A DNA stretch of 64,000 nt from Candidatus Alcium sp. F082. GTDB lineage: Bacteria; Bacteroidota; Bacteroidia; Bacteroidales; F082. The notes under the pieces were generated by a model. It saw nothing but the letters and a program-made list of their open reading frames with translations. It had not been told where the DNA came from and searched no databases. Below are positions 33,993-43,223 of this stretch, piece by piece. Where the stretch lies: NCBI GenBank assembly GCA_001543395.1, contig LPNG01000006.1:23244-87243 (forward strand), in the 5' to 3' direction. A program made the translations under genes and the position numbers. How positions within the stretch are numbered: position 1 is the first letter of the stretch; each line of letters starts with the position of its first letter.

Positions 33993-34000
33993 CAAAGGTA
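33993..34000 (-). promoter_or_regulatory. -7 box (TAccTTTG) of the GH92 gene
   Basis: TACCTTTG on the minus strand, 25 bases before the ATG at 33968. Confidence 0.7.
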
Positions 34001-34013
34001 TGAATTAATTTCG

Positions 34014-34021
34014 TAGTTTTG
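34014..34021 (+). promoter_or_regulatory. -7 box (TAgtTTTG) of dnaG
   Basis: TAGTTTTG, 18 bases before the dnaG ATG at 34039. Confidence 0.7.
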
Positions 34022-34038
34022 CAACACAAAACACAACG

Positions 34039-35988
34039 ATGGCCATACCAAGAGAGACAGTGGAGCAAATCCTGCAAGCCGCTCACATTGAGGAGGTTGT
34101 AGGCGAGTTCGTCACGCTGAAGAAGCGTGGGTCGAACCTGTGGGGCAATTGTCCTTTCCACAATGAGAAGACGCCATCGTTTAGCGTCAATCCAGCGCGC
34201 AACATCTTCAAATGCTTCGGCTGCGGCAAGGCGGGCGACTCGGCCAAGTTCCTCATGGAACACGAGCATTTCACCTATCCCGAAGCGCTGCGTTATTTGG
34301 CCAAGAAATACAACATCAAAATCGAGGAGAAACAACAGACTGCTGAGGAGATCATGCAGCAGAGCATCCGCGAGAAGATGTTCAATATCAACGAGTTTGC
34401 CGACAAGTATTTCGTTGATACGCTGTGGAATACCGATGAGGGCAAGACCATAGGCCTTGAGTATTTCCGCGAGCGCGGTTATTTCGACCCTATCATCCAA
34501 AAATTCCATCTCGGTTACAATCCTGCCAAATGGGACGCCTTTACCGAACATGCCAAGAAAAACGGCTATTCAGAAGAGTTGCTGGAACAAATCGGTCTGT
34601 CTATCATAGGCAACAACGGCCTCTACGACCGCTACCATGGCCGTGTGATGTTCCCCATCCACAGCCTCACAGGGCGCGTCATTGGTTTTGGTGGACGTAT
34701 CCTCGTCAACGACAAGAAAAGCCCGAAATACCAGAACTCGCCCGAGTCGGAGATCTACGACAAAAAACAGACGCTCTATGGCATCTATTTCGCAAAAAAT
34801 GCCATTGCCCGTCAGGATGAATGCATCCTCGTGGAAGGTTATTTCGATGTGTTGCGCATGCACCAAATCGGCATCGAGAATGTGGTGGCCAGTAGCGGTA
34901 CCTCACTGACTATGGAGCAGATCCGCCTCGTGAAGCGTTACACGAAGAACATCACCATGCTTTATGACGGCGATGCGGCGGGTATTCATGCTGCCTTGCG
35001 TGGCACCGACATGATCCTCTCAGAGGGGATGAACGTCCGTGTGGTGGTGCTGCCTCCCGAACACGACCCCGACACCTTTGGCAAGGAGTTTTCGGTAGAG
35101 TATGTCAGCAACTACTTGAAAGAAAATGCGAAAGATTTCATCCGCTTCAAGACAGAATTGCTGTTAAAGGACGCTGAAAAAGACCCTATCAAGCGCGGAC
35201 AGGTCATCCGTGACATCGTGGAGACCATCTCCGTCATCCCCGACAGCATTTTCCGCATCACCTACGTGAAGGAATGCAGCCGCCTCTTGGACATGCCCGA
35301 GCAGACGCTCACCAACGAGCTGAATAAGATTCTCAGGGCGAAGTTGAAGAAAAACCTGGGTATCGAGGACAATGTGGTTCCCGAGCCCGATACCACCACG
35401 CCCAAGCAGGAGGAGACCGTCGAGGACCAACTGCCAGCGGGTTATTATCAGGAACGAGAACTGGTTAGGCTGCTGCTCATGTTCGGTAAGGAGATGATTG
35501 TTGACGAGCGTACGGACGAGCAAGGCGAGAAGGTGTATGAGCAAGTCTCTGTCGCTCAACAGATTATCGATGACTTGAAAATGGATGGATTTGTGTTCAC
35601 CAATGTCGTCAATAAAAAGATTTTTGACATCTTTGACAAAGCCCTTGACGAAGGTTACATCCCTGATGATCAGGTTTTCACGTCGAACGAGGATGAAACC
35701 ATCGCCCAATTGGCCGCCGACCTGCTCTTTTCACCTTACAAGCTTGACCAATGGGATAAATACAGCATCTTTGTAACCCAGGAAGAGAACAACCTGAGAA
35801 ACACTGTATTATCTTCGCTTTACCGCTACAAGGACCTCATCATCGAAGAGCGTCGCAAGGCCGTCGAAGAGGAGTTGAAAAACGCCACGGAAGCCGCTGA
35901 CCAGATGATCCTGCTCAAACAAAAGAAAGAACTTGACGATATCCGCAAGCAAATAAATAAGGAGTTGGGTATTGTCATAGCAAAATAA
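34039..35988 (+). CDS. dnaG: DNA primase
   Basis: A 649-residue primase making RNA primers at the replication fork. The zinc ribbon is at the N-terminus (C38, H41, C59, C62 in NCPFHNEKTPSF and KCFGCGKAGD). The RNA polymerase core follows (GYFDPIIQKFHLGYNP, GRVMFPIHSLTGRVIGFGGR) with the TOPRIM motifs VEGYFDVLRMHQ and YDGDAAGIHAA. The C-terminal 200 residues are the helicase-binding part, with a Gln/Glu-rich linker near 450. The length is normal. The start follows the promoter and gives the standard MAIPRETVEQIL. Confidence 0.97.
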   Translation: MAIPRETVEQILQAAHIEEVVGEFVTLKKRGSNLWGNCPFHNEKTPSFSVNPARNIFKCFGCGKAGDSAKFLMEHEHFTYPEALRYLAKKYNIKIEEKQQTAEEIMQQSIREKMFNINEFADKYFVDTLWNTDEGKTIGLEYFRERGYFDPIIQKFHLGYNPAKWDAFTEHAKKNGYSEELLEQIGLSIIGNNGLYDRYHGRVMFPIHSLTGRVIGFGGRILVNDKKSPKYQNSPESEIYDKKQTLYGIYFAKNAIARQDECILVEGYFDVLRMHQIGIENVVASSGTSLTMEQIRLVKRYTKNITMLYDGDAAGIHAALRGTDMILSEGMNVRVVVLPPEHDPDTFGKEFSVEYVSNYLKENAKDFIRFKTELLLKDAEKDPIKRGQVIRDIVETISVIPDSIFRITYVKECSRLLDMPEQTLTNELNKILRAKLKKNLGIEDNVVPEPDTTTPKQEETVEDQLPAGYYQERELVRLLLMFGKEMIVDERTDEQGEKVYEQVSVAQQIIDDLKMDGFVFTNVVNKKIFDIFDKALDEGYIPDDQVFTSNEDETIAQLAADLLFSPYKLDQWDKYSIFVTQEENNLRNTVLSSLYRYKDLIIEERRKAVEEELKNATEAADQMILLKQKKELDDIRKQINKELGIVIAK

Positions 35989-35996
35989 AAAAACCG

Positions 35997-36004
35997 TATT
36001 TTTG
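35997..36004 (+). promoter_or_regulatory. -7 box (TAttTTTG) of map
   Basis: TATTTTTG just after the dnaG stop, 20 bases before the map ATG. Confidence 0.65.
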
Positions 36005-36023
36005 CAGCCAAAATAATAGCATT

Positions 36024-36878
36024 ATGTTTACCATGCGTAGAAGATGGCGTGTGCCGGCCGGACAGGAACCGACAGCATTGGACAAAAAGGTGATGGCGAT
36101 GGAGGCCAAAGGCGCTTTGGTACCCAAACGCAGCCTCATCCGCACCCCCGAAGAGATTGAAGGCATCAGAAAGAGTGGCGTCATCAATACGGCCATCCTC
36201 GACCTCGTGGGCGAGAAGATCCATGCGGGTATGAGTACCTTGGAAATCAATGACCTGGTGCATAACTACACCATCGAGCATGGTGCCCTCCCGGCCACCT
36301 TGGGCTACGAAGGCTACCCCAAGAGCGTTTGCGTCTCCATCAACGAGGTGGTCTGCCACGGCATCCCTTCTGCCAAGGAAATCCTCAAGGAAGGTGACAT
36401 CGTCAATGTGGACTGCACCACAATCTTAAACGGTTTTTATGCCGACGCCTCGCGCATGTATGTCATCGGTCAGACCACGGCCCGCAAGCAGAAGCTGGTC
36501 GATGTGGCCAAGGAATGCCTCTATGTAGGCATGGAAGCCGCCAAGCCTTTTGGTTTCGTTGGCGACATCGGTAACGCCATCCAACAACACGCCCATAAGA
36601 ACGGCTTCAGTGTGGTGCGCGACCTCTGCGGCCACGGTGTAGGCGTCAAGTTCCACGACGACCCTGAGGTGCTGCACTACGGAAAGAAAGGCACGGGTAT
36701 GCTACTCGTCCCCGGCATGGTGTTCACCATTGAGCCGATGATTAACATGGGCACATGGAAGGTCTTCATCGACAAGGCCGATGGCTGGACCGTCATCACC
36801 GAAGACGAACTGCCCTCAGCCCAGTGGGAGCACACCTTCTTGATGACCGAGACAGGATTGGAAATCCTGACACATTAA
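36024..36878 (+). CDS. map: methionine aminopeptidase, type I
   Basis: A 284-residue enzyme removing N-terminal Met from new proteins. After a basic N-terminal extension of about 45 residues (MRRRWRVPAGQ; no SEC-C zinc motif), the pita-bread fold carries its metal ligands: Asp in IVNVDCTTILNGFYADASR (two Asp), His in GHGVGVKFHDD, Glu in FTIEPMIN and Glu in WEHTFLMTE. The upstream H is in VVCHGIPS. The start could be Met1 (MFTMRRR) or Met4, nine bases on; both agree with the promoter. Confidence 0.95.
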   Translation: MFTMRRRWRVPAGQEPTALDKKVMAMEAKGALVPKRSLIRTPEEIEGIRKSGVINTAILDLVGEKIHAGMSTLEINDLVHNYTIEHGALPATLGYEGYPKSVCVSINEVVCHGIPSAKEILKEGDIVNVDCTTILNGFYADASRMYVIGQTTARKQKLVDVAKECLYVGMEAAKPFGFVGDIGNAIQQHAHKNGFSVVRDLCGHGVGVKFHDDPEVLHYGKKGTGMLLVPGMVFTIEPMINMGTWKVFIDKADGWTVITEDELPSAQWEHTFLMTETGLEILTH

Positions 36879-36884
36879 AGCTTT

Positions 36885-38495
36885 TTATTTCTTTACGGTA
36901 ATCTTTTCTTGACACACCCTTCCATCAGCGGCGGTGAGGCGCAACACATACAAGCCTTCTGCCCAATCGCTGACATTGATTTCATTTGCATTTTTGAGGG
37001 TCTTCACCAACTGACCCAAAGCATTGAAAACCTGCACTTCAATAGGATCAAAGCCTTGGATGTTTAACACTTCCGATGCAGGATTCGGATAAACCGTCAA
37101 GGTTACCGAGCCCGTCGAAGAGCCGTTTTCTTCAACCGCATCATATCCCGTTTGGAACGCCCTTGGTTGTCCCGATTCAATCCAAGTGCCATCGTCAAAC
37201 TCACAGGCAAACATATACTCATAATAGGTGTCTTCCTCCAAGCCCTCAAGCACAGCCTCCACATAGCCGTCGGTGGGCACGTCAACCTCAATCCATTCGT
37301 TTTCATCCCATTTCAAGTACTTGAAATACGCCCTCGCAAAATGGTCGTTGCCTTGATGGATCCATGCCGACAGTTTGGCAGAATGCGGGGTAATGTCGGA
37401 GGCATCATAGAGGATGAAACTCGCCAAGCCATGGATGGGATAGCCGTTGTTGCTGCCATTGTCCATCACGAAAGCATGCGAGCTTTGGTCGAGTTGGTTC
37501 TTGAACTGCTCGGTCTTCATCTCGTCGGAGGTCATGCCCGTGCCATAACCATTGTTGCCGCCTGCAGAAGTCAAGAAGAAACAATTGCTGACATTGATTG
37601 CATTTTCGCCCTTAGTCGGGTCGATGGGACTGACCATGCCAAAGATGCCGCCCGACGTGCCACCGCTGACCTGCCCGACATTGTAGCATGAATAGATAGA
37701 CACTTCCGCCGACTCCACCGTGGCGGCCAAGATGCCACCCGAGATGCCCATCAGCACGGCACTGGCGTTGATGGCACCCGTGTTATAACAACCTTGGATA
37801 GAAGCACTTTCACGCGCGAAGCAAACCACACCGCTTGCCACGGCGGCACCCATGAAGTTGCTATTCGTCACCGTCACCGTTGCCGACGACGCGCATTGCA
37901 CCACCCTACCGTCCTGCACTCCTGCCACCACTCCGGCAGCGCCACAGAACGTACCGCTATTAGTGACACTGACCGAGCCCGAGAAGCTGCATCGGTAGAC
38001 CAAAGCACCGGCCGCAATGCCGCCCACTACACCCGCAGCACCCATACCCGTGGAGATGACCGTGCCACTCACCGAAAGATTGCTGACATAATGGTCTTCA
38101 CCACCTACAGCGGCAAACAAACCCGTCAAATCGGCATTGGACTGGATGCGCAGATTCTCAATCTGATGATAGCAACCATCAAAACGACCTGCGAAATAGA
38201 AGCCATTCATACTGTAATTCACATTGCCAATAGGCGTCCAATCGAGGTTGTTCAGGTCGAGATCGTCGGTAAGCAGAAAATACTCGTCCTCGAAAACGCC
38301 CTGTCCTGAGGATTGATAGCCCTCGTTAACTTTCTCTGCGAGATAGGCCAAATGGGCTGCCGTCTCAATGAGATAGGGATTGTTCATTGTGCCGTCACCT
38401 TGGGACCAAGGCTCCGATGAGCCGTCCCATACACTGGTAGCCATTAGATTGAATGTCAATGCGATGGCAAAAACGGAAAGTAGAATTTTCTTCAT
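36885..38495 (-). CDS. GLUG-repeat secreted protein with T9SS sorting domain
   Basis: A 536-residue protein: signal peptide MKKILLSVFAIALTFNLMA, an early SVWDGSSEPWSQGDGTMNNPYLIET block, then GLUG-type repeats (GLFAAVGG, AGVVGGIAAGALVYRCSFSG, GGILAATVESAEVSIYSCYN, GGIFGMVSP) over about residues 110-310. After this comes a fibronectin-like stretch (ASDITPHSAKLSAWIHQG) and a T9SS domain (VYPNPASEVLNIQG to KITVKK). GLUG proteins include bacterial adhesins and peptidases; no protease site is seen here. Just before the T9SS domain a family A repeat codes GSSTGSVT (about 457-465), in the linker. It converges with map. Confidence 0.88.
   Translation of the reverse strand: MKKILLSVFAIALTFNLMATSVWDGSSEPWSQGDGTMNNPYLIETAAHLAYLAEKVNEGYQSSGQGVFEDEYFLLTDDLDLNNLDWTPIGNVNYSMNGFYFAGRFDGCYHQIENLRIQSNADLTGLFAAVGGEDHYVSNLSVSGTVISTGMGAAGVVGGIAAGALVYRCSFSGSVSVTNSGTFCGAAGVVAGVQDGRVVQCASSATVTVTNSNFMGAAVASGVVCFARESASIQGCYNTGAINASAVLMGISGGILAATVESAEVSIYSCYNVGQVSGGTSGGIFGMVSPIDPTKGENAINVSNCFFLTSAGGNNGYGTGMTSDEMKTEQFKNQLDQSSHAFVMDNGSNNGYPIHGLASFILYDASDITPHSAKLSAWIHQGNDHFARAYFKYLKWDENEWIEVDVPTDGYVEAVLEGLEEDTYYEYMFACEFDDGTWIESGQPRAFQTGYDAVEENGSSTGSVTLTVYPNPASEVLNIQGFDPIEVQVFNALGQLVKTLKNANEINVSDWAEGLYVLRLTAADGRVCQEKITVKK
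37100..37125. repeat. family A half-repeat inside the GLUG protein gene
   Basis: GGTTACCGAGCCCGTCGAAG then AGCC, a diverged family A arm in the same strand and frame as in polA and the macroglobulin gene. It codes GSSTGSVT. Confidence 0.7.
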
Positions 38496-38514
38496 GGTTT
38501 TCGGATTTTCCGTG

Positions 38515-38522
38515 CAAAGTTA
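38515..38522 (-). promoter_or_regulatory. -7 box (TAacTTTG) of the GLUG protein gene
   Basis: TAACTTTG on the minus strand, 20 bases before the ATG at 38495. Confidence 0.7.
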
Positions 38523-38565
38523 TAAAACATTTCGCCGAAAAACGCGTTATCTCCTTATAAATTCG

Positions 38566-38573
38566 TAATTTTA
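38566..38573 (+). promoter_or_regulatory. weak -7 box (TAatTTTA) before porZ
   Basis: One mismatch from the usual box (last base A), 21 bases before the ATG at 38594. Confidence 0.4.
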
Positions 38574-38593
38574 CGGCCAAATTGTTTACCTCT

Positions 38594-40915
38594 ATGAACA
38601 AACTGAGATCTACCCTCCTCATAGCCGCATGGCTCATCTCCACTTTCGCCATCGCCCAAGAAGGCGTCTCCATCGGCAACTGGCGCACCCATCTGCCCTA
38701 CCAGAAAGTCATCGCTGTTGAGCCTGTCGGCAGCAAAATCTATGCAGCCACAGAGTTTGAGTTGTTTTACTACGACACGCAAGACAACTCCATCAACATC
38801 AAGAACAAAATCAACGGGCTGTCGGATATCGGCATCAGCACCATACGCTACAACCATAGCCAACGCAAGCTCTTCATCGCCTATACCAATGCCAACGTCG
38901 ACCTGATCTGCTCCGATGGGCGCATCAAGAACATGAGCGACATCAAAGACAAAAACATCATGGGCAACAAGAGCATCAACAACGTCTTTTTTGACGGTGA
39001 CCTCGCCTATGTGGCTTGCGGCTTTGGTATTGTGGTCTTTGACTTGAAGAAAGAAGAGGTTAAAGACACCTATTACATCGGAAACCAAGGTGATGCCGTG
39101 AATGTGACCGATATCGCCTTCTTCAACAACCGCATCTATGCCAGTACCGACGACGGTCTGTATTATGCCTCACTCGACGCACAAAACCTGGCCAACTATG
39201 CAGCCTGGCATTTCGACAACACCTTGATCCATCCTCATCTGGCCTACACCGAGATGGAGGTGTTCAATGGGCAGCTGCTGATCAATTTTGACGGTGGCTT
39301 TAATGCCGACACGGTTTTCGTTCATAACGGCAGCCAATGGGGTTACTTCCACAAAGACGAAGTGACACAAAGATATGAGCTGCGCGCCTATAACGACCGC
39401 CTCATCATGACCAACCGTTACGGGATCAAGGTCTATGACCGCAACAACAACGAGATTCACAACTTCTTCTCGCCTGGCGGCAACATCGTCCCGCTTTCGA
39501 CTGCCGTTGACCAAAACGGAGACTACTGGATTGGCGACAGCTCACGAGGCCTCATAAAGACTAGCGACGGATGGAACAACATGGACGTGAAGCCCAACGG
39601 ACCCGCCTCAAAGAATGTCTTTGAACTTCAAGCTTTTGGCGACCAAGTATGGATTGCCACAGGCGGTCATGCCGCCAACTGGGGCAAACGTTATATGGCA
39701 GAAGGTGTCGCCCGTTTTGACGGCATGTGGACCATCTTCAACCGAACCACCCTCTCCGATTTCGACCAATACTCCGACTTTGTCTGTACCGCCACCGACC
39801 CCAACGATCCCACTGTCACTTACGTCGGCACCTGGGGCTATGGCGTCTTGAAATTCAAAAACGATGCATTGGAAGAGGTGTACAACGCCGACAACAGCAC
39901 CCTTGACTACTGGGTGCAAGACCATAACCTCATCAACATCAGCGGCTTGGCCTTCGACAGCAAAGGCAACCTCTGGGTGGCCAACACAGGCGCCGTCAAA
40001 GCTCTCTCGGTGATGGATCGCCACGGCATCTGGCGCGCCTACAACCTGGGTGGCAGCCTTAGCGGCATCGATATCGGCACCATGCTTGTCGACGACAATG
40101 ACTACAAATGGATCACCCGACGCAATGGTGAAGTCATCGTCTTCAACGACAACGGGACGCTCGACAACACCGCCGATGACCGCACGATGAACCTCACCAC
40201 CGCCAAAAACCACGGCAACCTGGCTGGGTCGGTCACCTGCCTCATCGTCGACAACAATGGCCGCGTGTGGGCGGGTTCCGACAAAGGGCCTTGCCTGTTT
40301 GAGGACTCGAAAAAGATCTTCAACAGCTCCGACTATGATGCCACACAAATACGTGTGCCCCGCAACGACGGTACCGACCAATATGACTACCTGTTTGCCG
40401 GATCCAGCGTGCTCTCCATGGCCACCGTGAAAGGCACCAACCAGATTTGGTTTGGTCTCGAAACGGGTGTCTACCTGATGTCGTTCGACGGCAAACCCAA
40501 ACAGATCCATCATTTCAACACCAACAACAGCCCCTTGCTCGACAACGCGGTAAACACCATGGCCATCGACAAGAGCGGTGAGGTGTTCTTCGGCACCAGC
40601 TCGGGCATCATCTCCTATAGAGGCGAGTCGGCCACTCCTGAGCCTCATGTCAGCAATGTGGTGGCTTATCCCAACCCCGTCAGGATGGGCTATAATGGAT
40701 ATGTCGGCATCAAGGGTTTGGTCTCCAACTCCCTCGTCAGAATCACCACTGTCGACGGTGCCTTTGTCACACAGCTGATGTCGGAAGGCGGTCAGGCCGT
40801 TTGGGACTGCACCAACATCAACGGCGAGAAGGTGGAGCCAGGCGTCTACCTCATCTTCGTCAGCACCAAAGAAGGTAGCAACAAATTCGCCACCAAGATC
40901 CTGATTATGAACTGA
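38594..40915 (+). CDS. porZ: type IX secretion system protein PorZ
   Basis: A 773-residue protein: signal peptide MNKLRSTLLIAAWLISTFAIA, then WRTHLPYQKVIAVEPVGSKIYAATE and about fourteen short propeller blades of the two-component-regulator type (LSDIGISTIRYN, VTDIAFFNNRIYASTDDGLYY, ISGLAFDSKGNLWVANTGAV, VTCLIVDNNGRVWAGSDKGP). At the C-terminus is a T9SS-like domain (AYPNPVRMGYNGYVGIKG to ILIMN). P. gingivalis PorZ has this same plan and nearly the same length (about 776). PorZ sits at the cell surface and feeds A-LPS to the PorU sortase complex that anchors T9SS cargo. Its stop overlaps the recO start (TGATG). It probably serves the T9SS cargo proteins encoded in this window. Confidence 0.88.
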   Translation: MNKLRSTLLIAAWLISTFAIAQEGVSIGNWRTHLPYQKVIAVEPVGSKIYAATEFELFYYDTQDNSINIKNKINGLSDIGISTIRYNHSQRKLFIAYTNANVDLICSDGRIKNMSDIKDKNIMGNKSINNVFFDGDLAYVACGFGIVVFDLKKEEVKDTYYIGNQGDAVNVTDIAFFNNRIYASTDDGLYYASLDAQNLANYAAWHFDNTLIHPHLAYTEMEVFNGQLLINFDGGFNADTVFVHNGSQWGYFHKDEVTQRYELRAYNDRLIMTNRYGIKVYDRNNNEIHNFFSPGGNIVPLSTAVDQNGDYWIGDSSRGLIKTSDGWNNMDVKPNGPASKNVFELQAFGDQVWIATGGHAANWGKRYMAEGVARFDGMWTIFNRTTLSDFDQYSDFVCTATDPNDPTVTYVGTWGYGVLKFKNDALEEVYNADNSTLDYWVQDHNLINISGLAFDSKGNLWVANTGAVKALSVMDRHGIWRAYNLGGSLSGIDIGTMLVDDNDYKWITRRNGEVIVFNDNGTLDNTADDRTMNLTTAKNHGNLAGSVTCLIVDNNGRVWAGSDKGPCLFEDSKKIFNSSDYDATQIRVPRNDGTDQYDYLFAGSSVLSMATVKGTNQIWFGLETGVYLMSFDGKPKQIHHFNTNNSPLLDNAVNTMAIDKSGEVFFGTSSGIISYRGESATPEPHVSNVVAYPNPVRMGYNGYVGIKGLVSNSLVRITTVDGAFVTQLMSEGGQAVWDCTNINGEKVEPGVYLIFVSTKEGSNKFATKILIMN

Positions 40916-41637
40916 TGGACGACAAGATCCATGGCATAGTCCTGCAGTCTTTGCGCTACGGCGATTCAAGCCTTATCGTGAAAGTGTTTACTCGTAGCCG
41001 AGGGCTTCAGTCGTATATGGTGAAAGGTGCCTGCAGCCATGGCGCCAAAAACCGCGCCGCCTTGTTCCAAAACCTCAACCTCATCACTTATGTGGAGGCC
41101 GGCAAGCCTAAAGGCACGTTGGGCTACCTGAAAGACGTACAGCTCTCACAGGTCTACCAGAGCATCCCCTTCACGATGAACAAGAGTGCCATTCTCATGT
41201 TCGTCAGCGAACTGTTAGCGAAGACACTTACCGGACAGGAACAAAACGAAGCCTTGTTCGATTTCGTGCAACGGTCGCTGACATGGCTCGACTTGGTGGA
41301 ACAAGACTATGCCAACTTCCCCTTATTCTTCACGCTGGAGCTGACACGACATCTCGGATTCTATCCCAAAACAAACCATAAAAACGGCTTCTGTTTCGAC
41401 ATGATGGAAGGCTCGTTTGCCCACGACTTACCTTTGCATCCCTATTATTTCGACACCGACAACGCTGATTTGCTGTCGAAATTCCTTGATGTGGGTATCG
41501 ACGAGGCCTGCCACATCCCTTTGAATATGGGCCAACGCCGTGCGCTCCTCGATGATCTTATCATCTTCATGCGCCTCCACGCTCCCGTCATGAACGACTT
41601 CCATTCACATGAGGTGCTGAAGTCGGTATTGGAATAA
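40915..41637 (+). CDS. recO: DNA repair protein RecO
   Basis: A 240-residue RecF-pathway mediator that loads RecA on SSB-coated DNA. The N-terminal OB fold reads GIVLQSLRYGDSSLIVKVFTRS and VKGACSHGAKNRAALFQNLNL; the helical C-terminal part contains LFDFVQRSLTWLD and FTLELTRHLGFYP. The zinc-binding Cys quartet of some RecO proteins is absent. It is translationally coupled to porZ (1-base overlap) and followed by a strong terminator, so porZ-recO is a two-gene operon. Confidence 0.93.
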   Translation: MDDKIHGIVLQSLRYGDSSLIVKVFTRSRGLQSYMVKGACSHGAKNRAALFQNLNLITYVEAGKPKGTLGYLKDVQLSQVYQSIPFTMNKSAILMFVSELLAKTLTGQEQNEALFDFVQRSLTWLDLVEQDYANFPLFFTLELTRHLGFYPKTNHKNGFCFDMMEGSFAHDLPLHPYYFDTDNADLLSKFLDVGIDEACHIPLNMGQRRALLDDLIIFMRLHAPVMNDFHSHEVLKSVLE

Positions 41638-41667
41638 AAAAAGCCAGCTCGAGGCTGGCTTTTTTTG
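41635..41667. terminator. bidirectional terminator between recO and the coiled-coil gene
   Basis: AAAAAAAGCCAGC-TCGA-GGCTGGC followed by seven T: perfect arms with A and T tracts on either side, placed between convergent genes. Confidence 0.95.
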
Positions 41668-41683
41668 TGTTTGAAAAGAGCGC

Positions 41684-42607
41684 TTATTTCAAATCGATAG
41701 CGGTCTGTCCGATCAGCTTTCCGCCTTGTTCGTAGACGTCGATGAAATAAGTGCCAGGCATCATTTCGTAGGCATCGGGTTTGGTGTAGTAGGCGCGTAC
41801 TGCCGTCTCCTTGCCGTCGTAGTTGACCCTCACCTTCTCGGTGAACTGGAGGGTTTCGCCATTCGACTGGAAGGCATATTCGTCGCCCGTGCCCTTGCTG
41901 ATGATGGCGCGACGCGGGTCAGCGATACGCACATAGAACAGCTTGGTGCCAGGTTGGATCAGGTCGTTAGCAGCCACCGTGAAGTCGAGTCGGATGCGTT
42001 CGGCACGCTCGGCACGGTCGGTCGGGGTCTCTTTGCCGCCACCTTTGAAGCGAACGGCTTGGGCGGTGTAGTTGGAGATCTTCATCGTAGCCGCCTGGTT
42101 CACCTTGTTGGTCAGTTCCTCTTTCTGCTTGGTCAGACTGGTGTTCTGTCTTCTCTCGGCTTGGAACTCCTCGCGGATGCGTTCGTTTTCGGCCACAAGC
42201 TCACGGTTAACCGTATAGAGTGAGTCCATTTGGCGCACATACTTCTGTGAGATGGTTTGCAAAGAAGCGAGTTTCTTCTTGATGCGGTTGTAGTCCCATT
42301 GCGAATCAAGCAACTTCTTGATTTCGACGGCATCGGCTTGAATGATGCTGTCTTTTTCAGCCAATTCCTGGCTCAGCTCGCCGTAACTCTCTTTCAGTTC
42401 GTTGTGGACCTTCATCAGGCTGTCGACTTCGGCTTGGAAGTCCTGACGTTGCATCTCCTTTTCAGCCTCCAGCTGCTGCAGATTGCCCTTGATGGACGAA
42501 TTCTTAGAAGCCAGAATGATGACAAAGACCAATGCCAATGCCAATGCTGCAAGAAGCGCATAAAGCAAGGTCCGATTCTTACCGTTTTTGTTATTTTGGT
42601 TATCCAT
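41684..42607 (-). CDS. membrane-anchored coiled-coil protein, unknown function
   Basis: A 307-residue protein: a short cytoplasmic head (MDNQNNKNGKNR), one membrane segment (LLYALLAALALALVFVIILA, about 13-33) and a long charged coiled coil with heptads from about 38 to 172 (LQQLEAEKEMQRQDFQAEVD, ENERIREEFQAERRQN). A C-terminal globular domain (about 175-307) has strand-rich sequence such as IRLDFTVAANDLIQPGTKLFY, shown here only in part. The layout suggests a periplasmic coiled coil holding a beta domain away from the membrane. I do not recognise the family. It converges with recO and has its own promoter box. Confidence 0.85.
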   Translation of the reverse strand: MDNQNNKNGKNRTLLYALLAALALALVFVIILASKNSSIKGNLQQLEAEKEMQRQDFQAEVDSLMKVHNELKESYGELSQELAEKDSIIQADAVEIKKLLDSQWDYNRIKKKLASLQTISQKYVRQMDSLYTVNRELVAENERIREEFQAERRQNTSLTKQKEELTNKVNQAATMKISNYTAQAVRFKGGGKETPTDRAERAERIRLDFTVAANDLIQPGTKLFYVRIADPRRAIISKGTGDEYAFQSNGETLQFTEKVRVNYDGKETAVRAYYTKPDAYEMMPGTYFIDVYEQGGKLIGQTAIDLK

Positions 42608-42640
42608 GACTAAAATGGTTATTATACTTCAAATTCTCTG

Positions 42641-42648
42641 CAAAGATA
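42641..42648 (-). promoter_or_regulatory. -7 box (TAtcTTTG) of the coiled-coil gene
   Basis: TATCTTTG on the minus strand, 34 bases before the ATG at 42607. Confidence 0.7.
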
Positions 42649-42687
42649 GAAATAATTCTTATGACTACAATTTTTTTTGATTTTCAG

Positions 42688-43218
42688 TCATTCGGCGATG
42701 GGCTCCACCTTGGCTCTCGGAATATGAACCGGGATGTATTGTCCCACCACGTCAATATGCACAATCAAGCGACGCTTGTCTTTCACCGAACTCAAGCGCC
42801 CCGTCAATCCCTTCATGGGGCCATTGATGATTCTGACCAGCTGGCCCACTTTGAGGTCCTCGTTGTTCAACATCTTGAACTCCTCGCCTTTCTCGTAATC
42901 GTTGACAAACTTCTTGATGGCCATGATCTGGTTCTCTGGAACGACGACGGCCTCGTGTTCGAAGCAGACAAACCGCAGCACACCATAAACATTCAAGATC
43001 GTAAGATAATCCTTATCGCAAGAGTAGACAAACACATACGACTTGAACAGCGGCTCTTGGATTTTCTTCCGACGGTCGCTCCATTGTTTGACCACGGTAA
43101 TCTGTGGCAGATAGGCATCAAAGCCCATCTCTTCAAGCTGGGCAGCGATTTTCTTCTCTGCTCGTGACCTGACATAGAGGGCGTGCCATTTCTTGATCGT
43201 ATTCTCAGAGACCGGCAT
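42688..43218 (-). CDS. UpxY/NusG-type transcription antiterminator
   Basis: A 176-residue NusG paralogue. The NGN domain is WHALYVRSRAEKKIAAQLEE to RFVCFEHEAVVV, and the KOW domain is GQLVRIINGPMKGLTGRLSS. In Bacteroides, UpxY proteins promote read-through of one capsule operon and are normally its first gene. Here the gene is last, five bases after wzc, in a unit with no glycosyltransferases, so it may act on polysaccharide genes elsewhere. Confidence 0.9.
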   Translation of the reverse strand: MPVSENTIKKWHALYVRSRAEKKIAAQLEEMGFDAYLPQITVVKQWSDRRKKIQEPLFKSYVFVYSCDKDYLTILNVYGVLRFVCFEHEAVVVPENQIMAIKKFVNDYEKGEEFKMLNNEDLKVGQLVRIINGPMKGLTGRLSSVKDKRRLIVHIDVVGQYIPVHIPRAKVEPIAE

Positions 43219-43223
43219 GAGGT

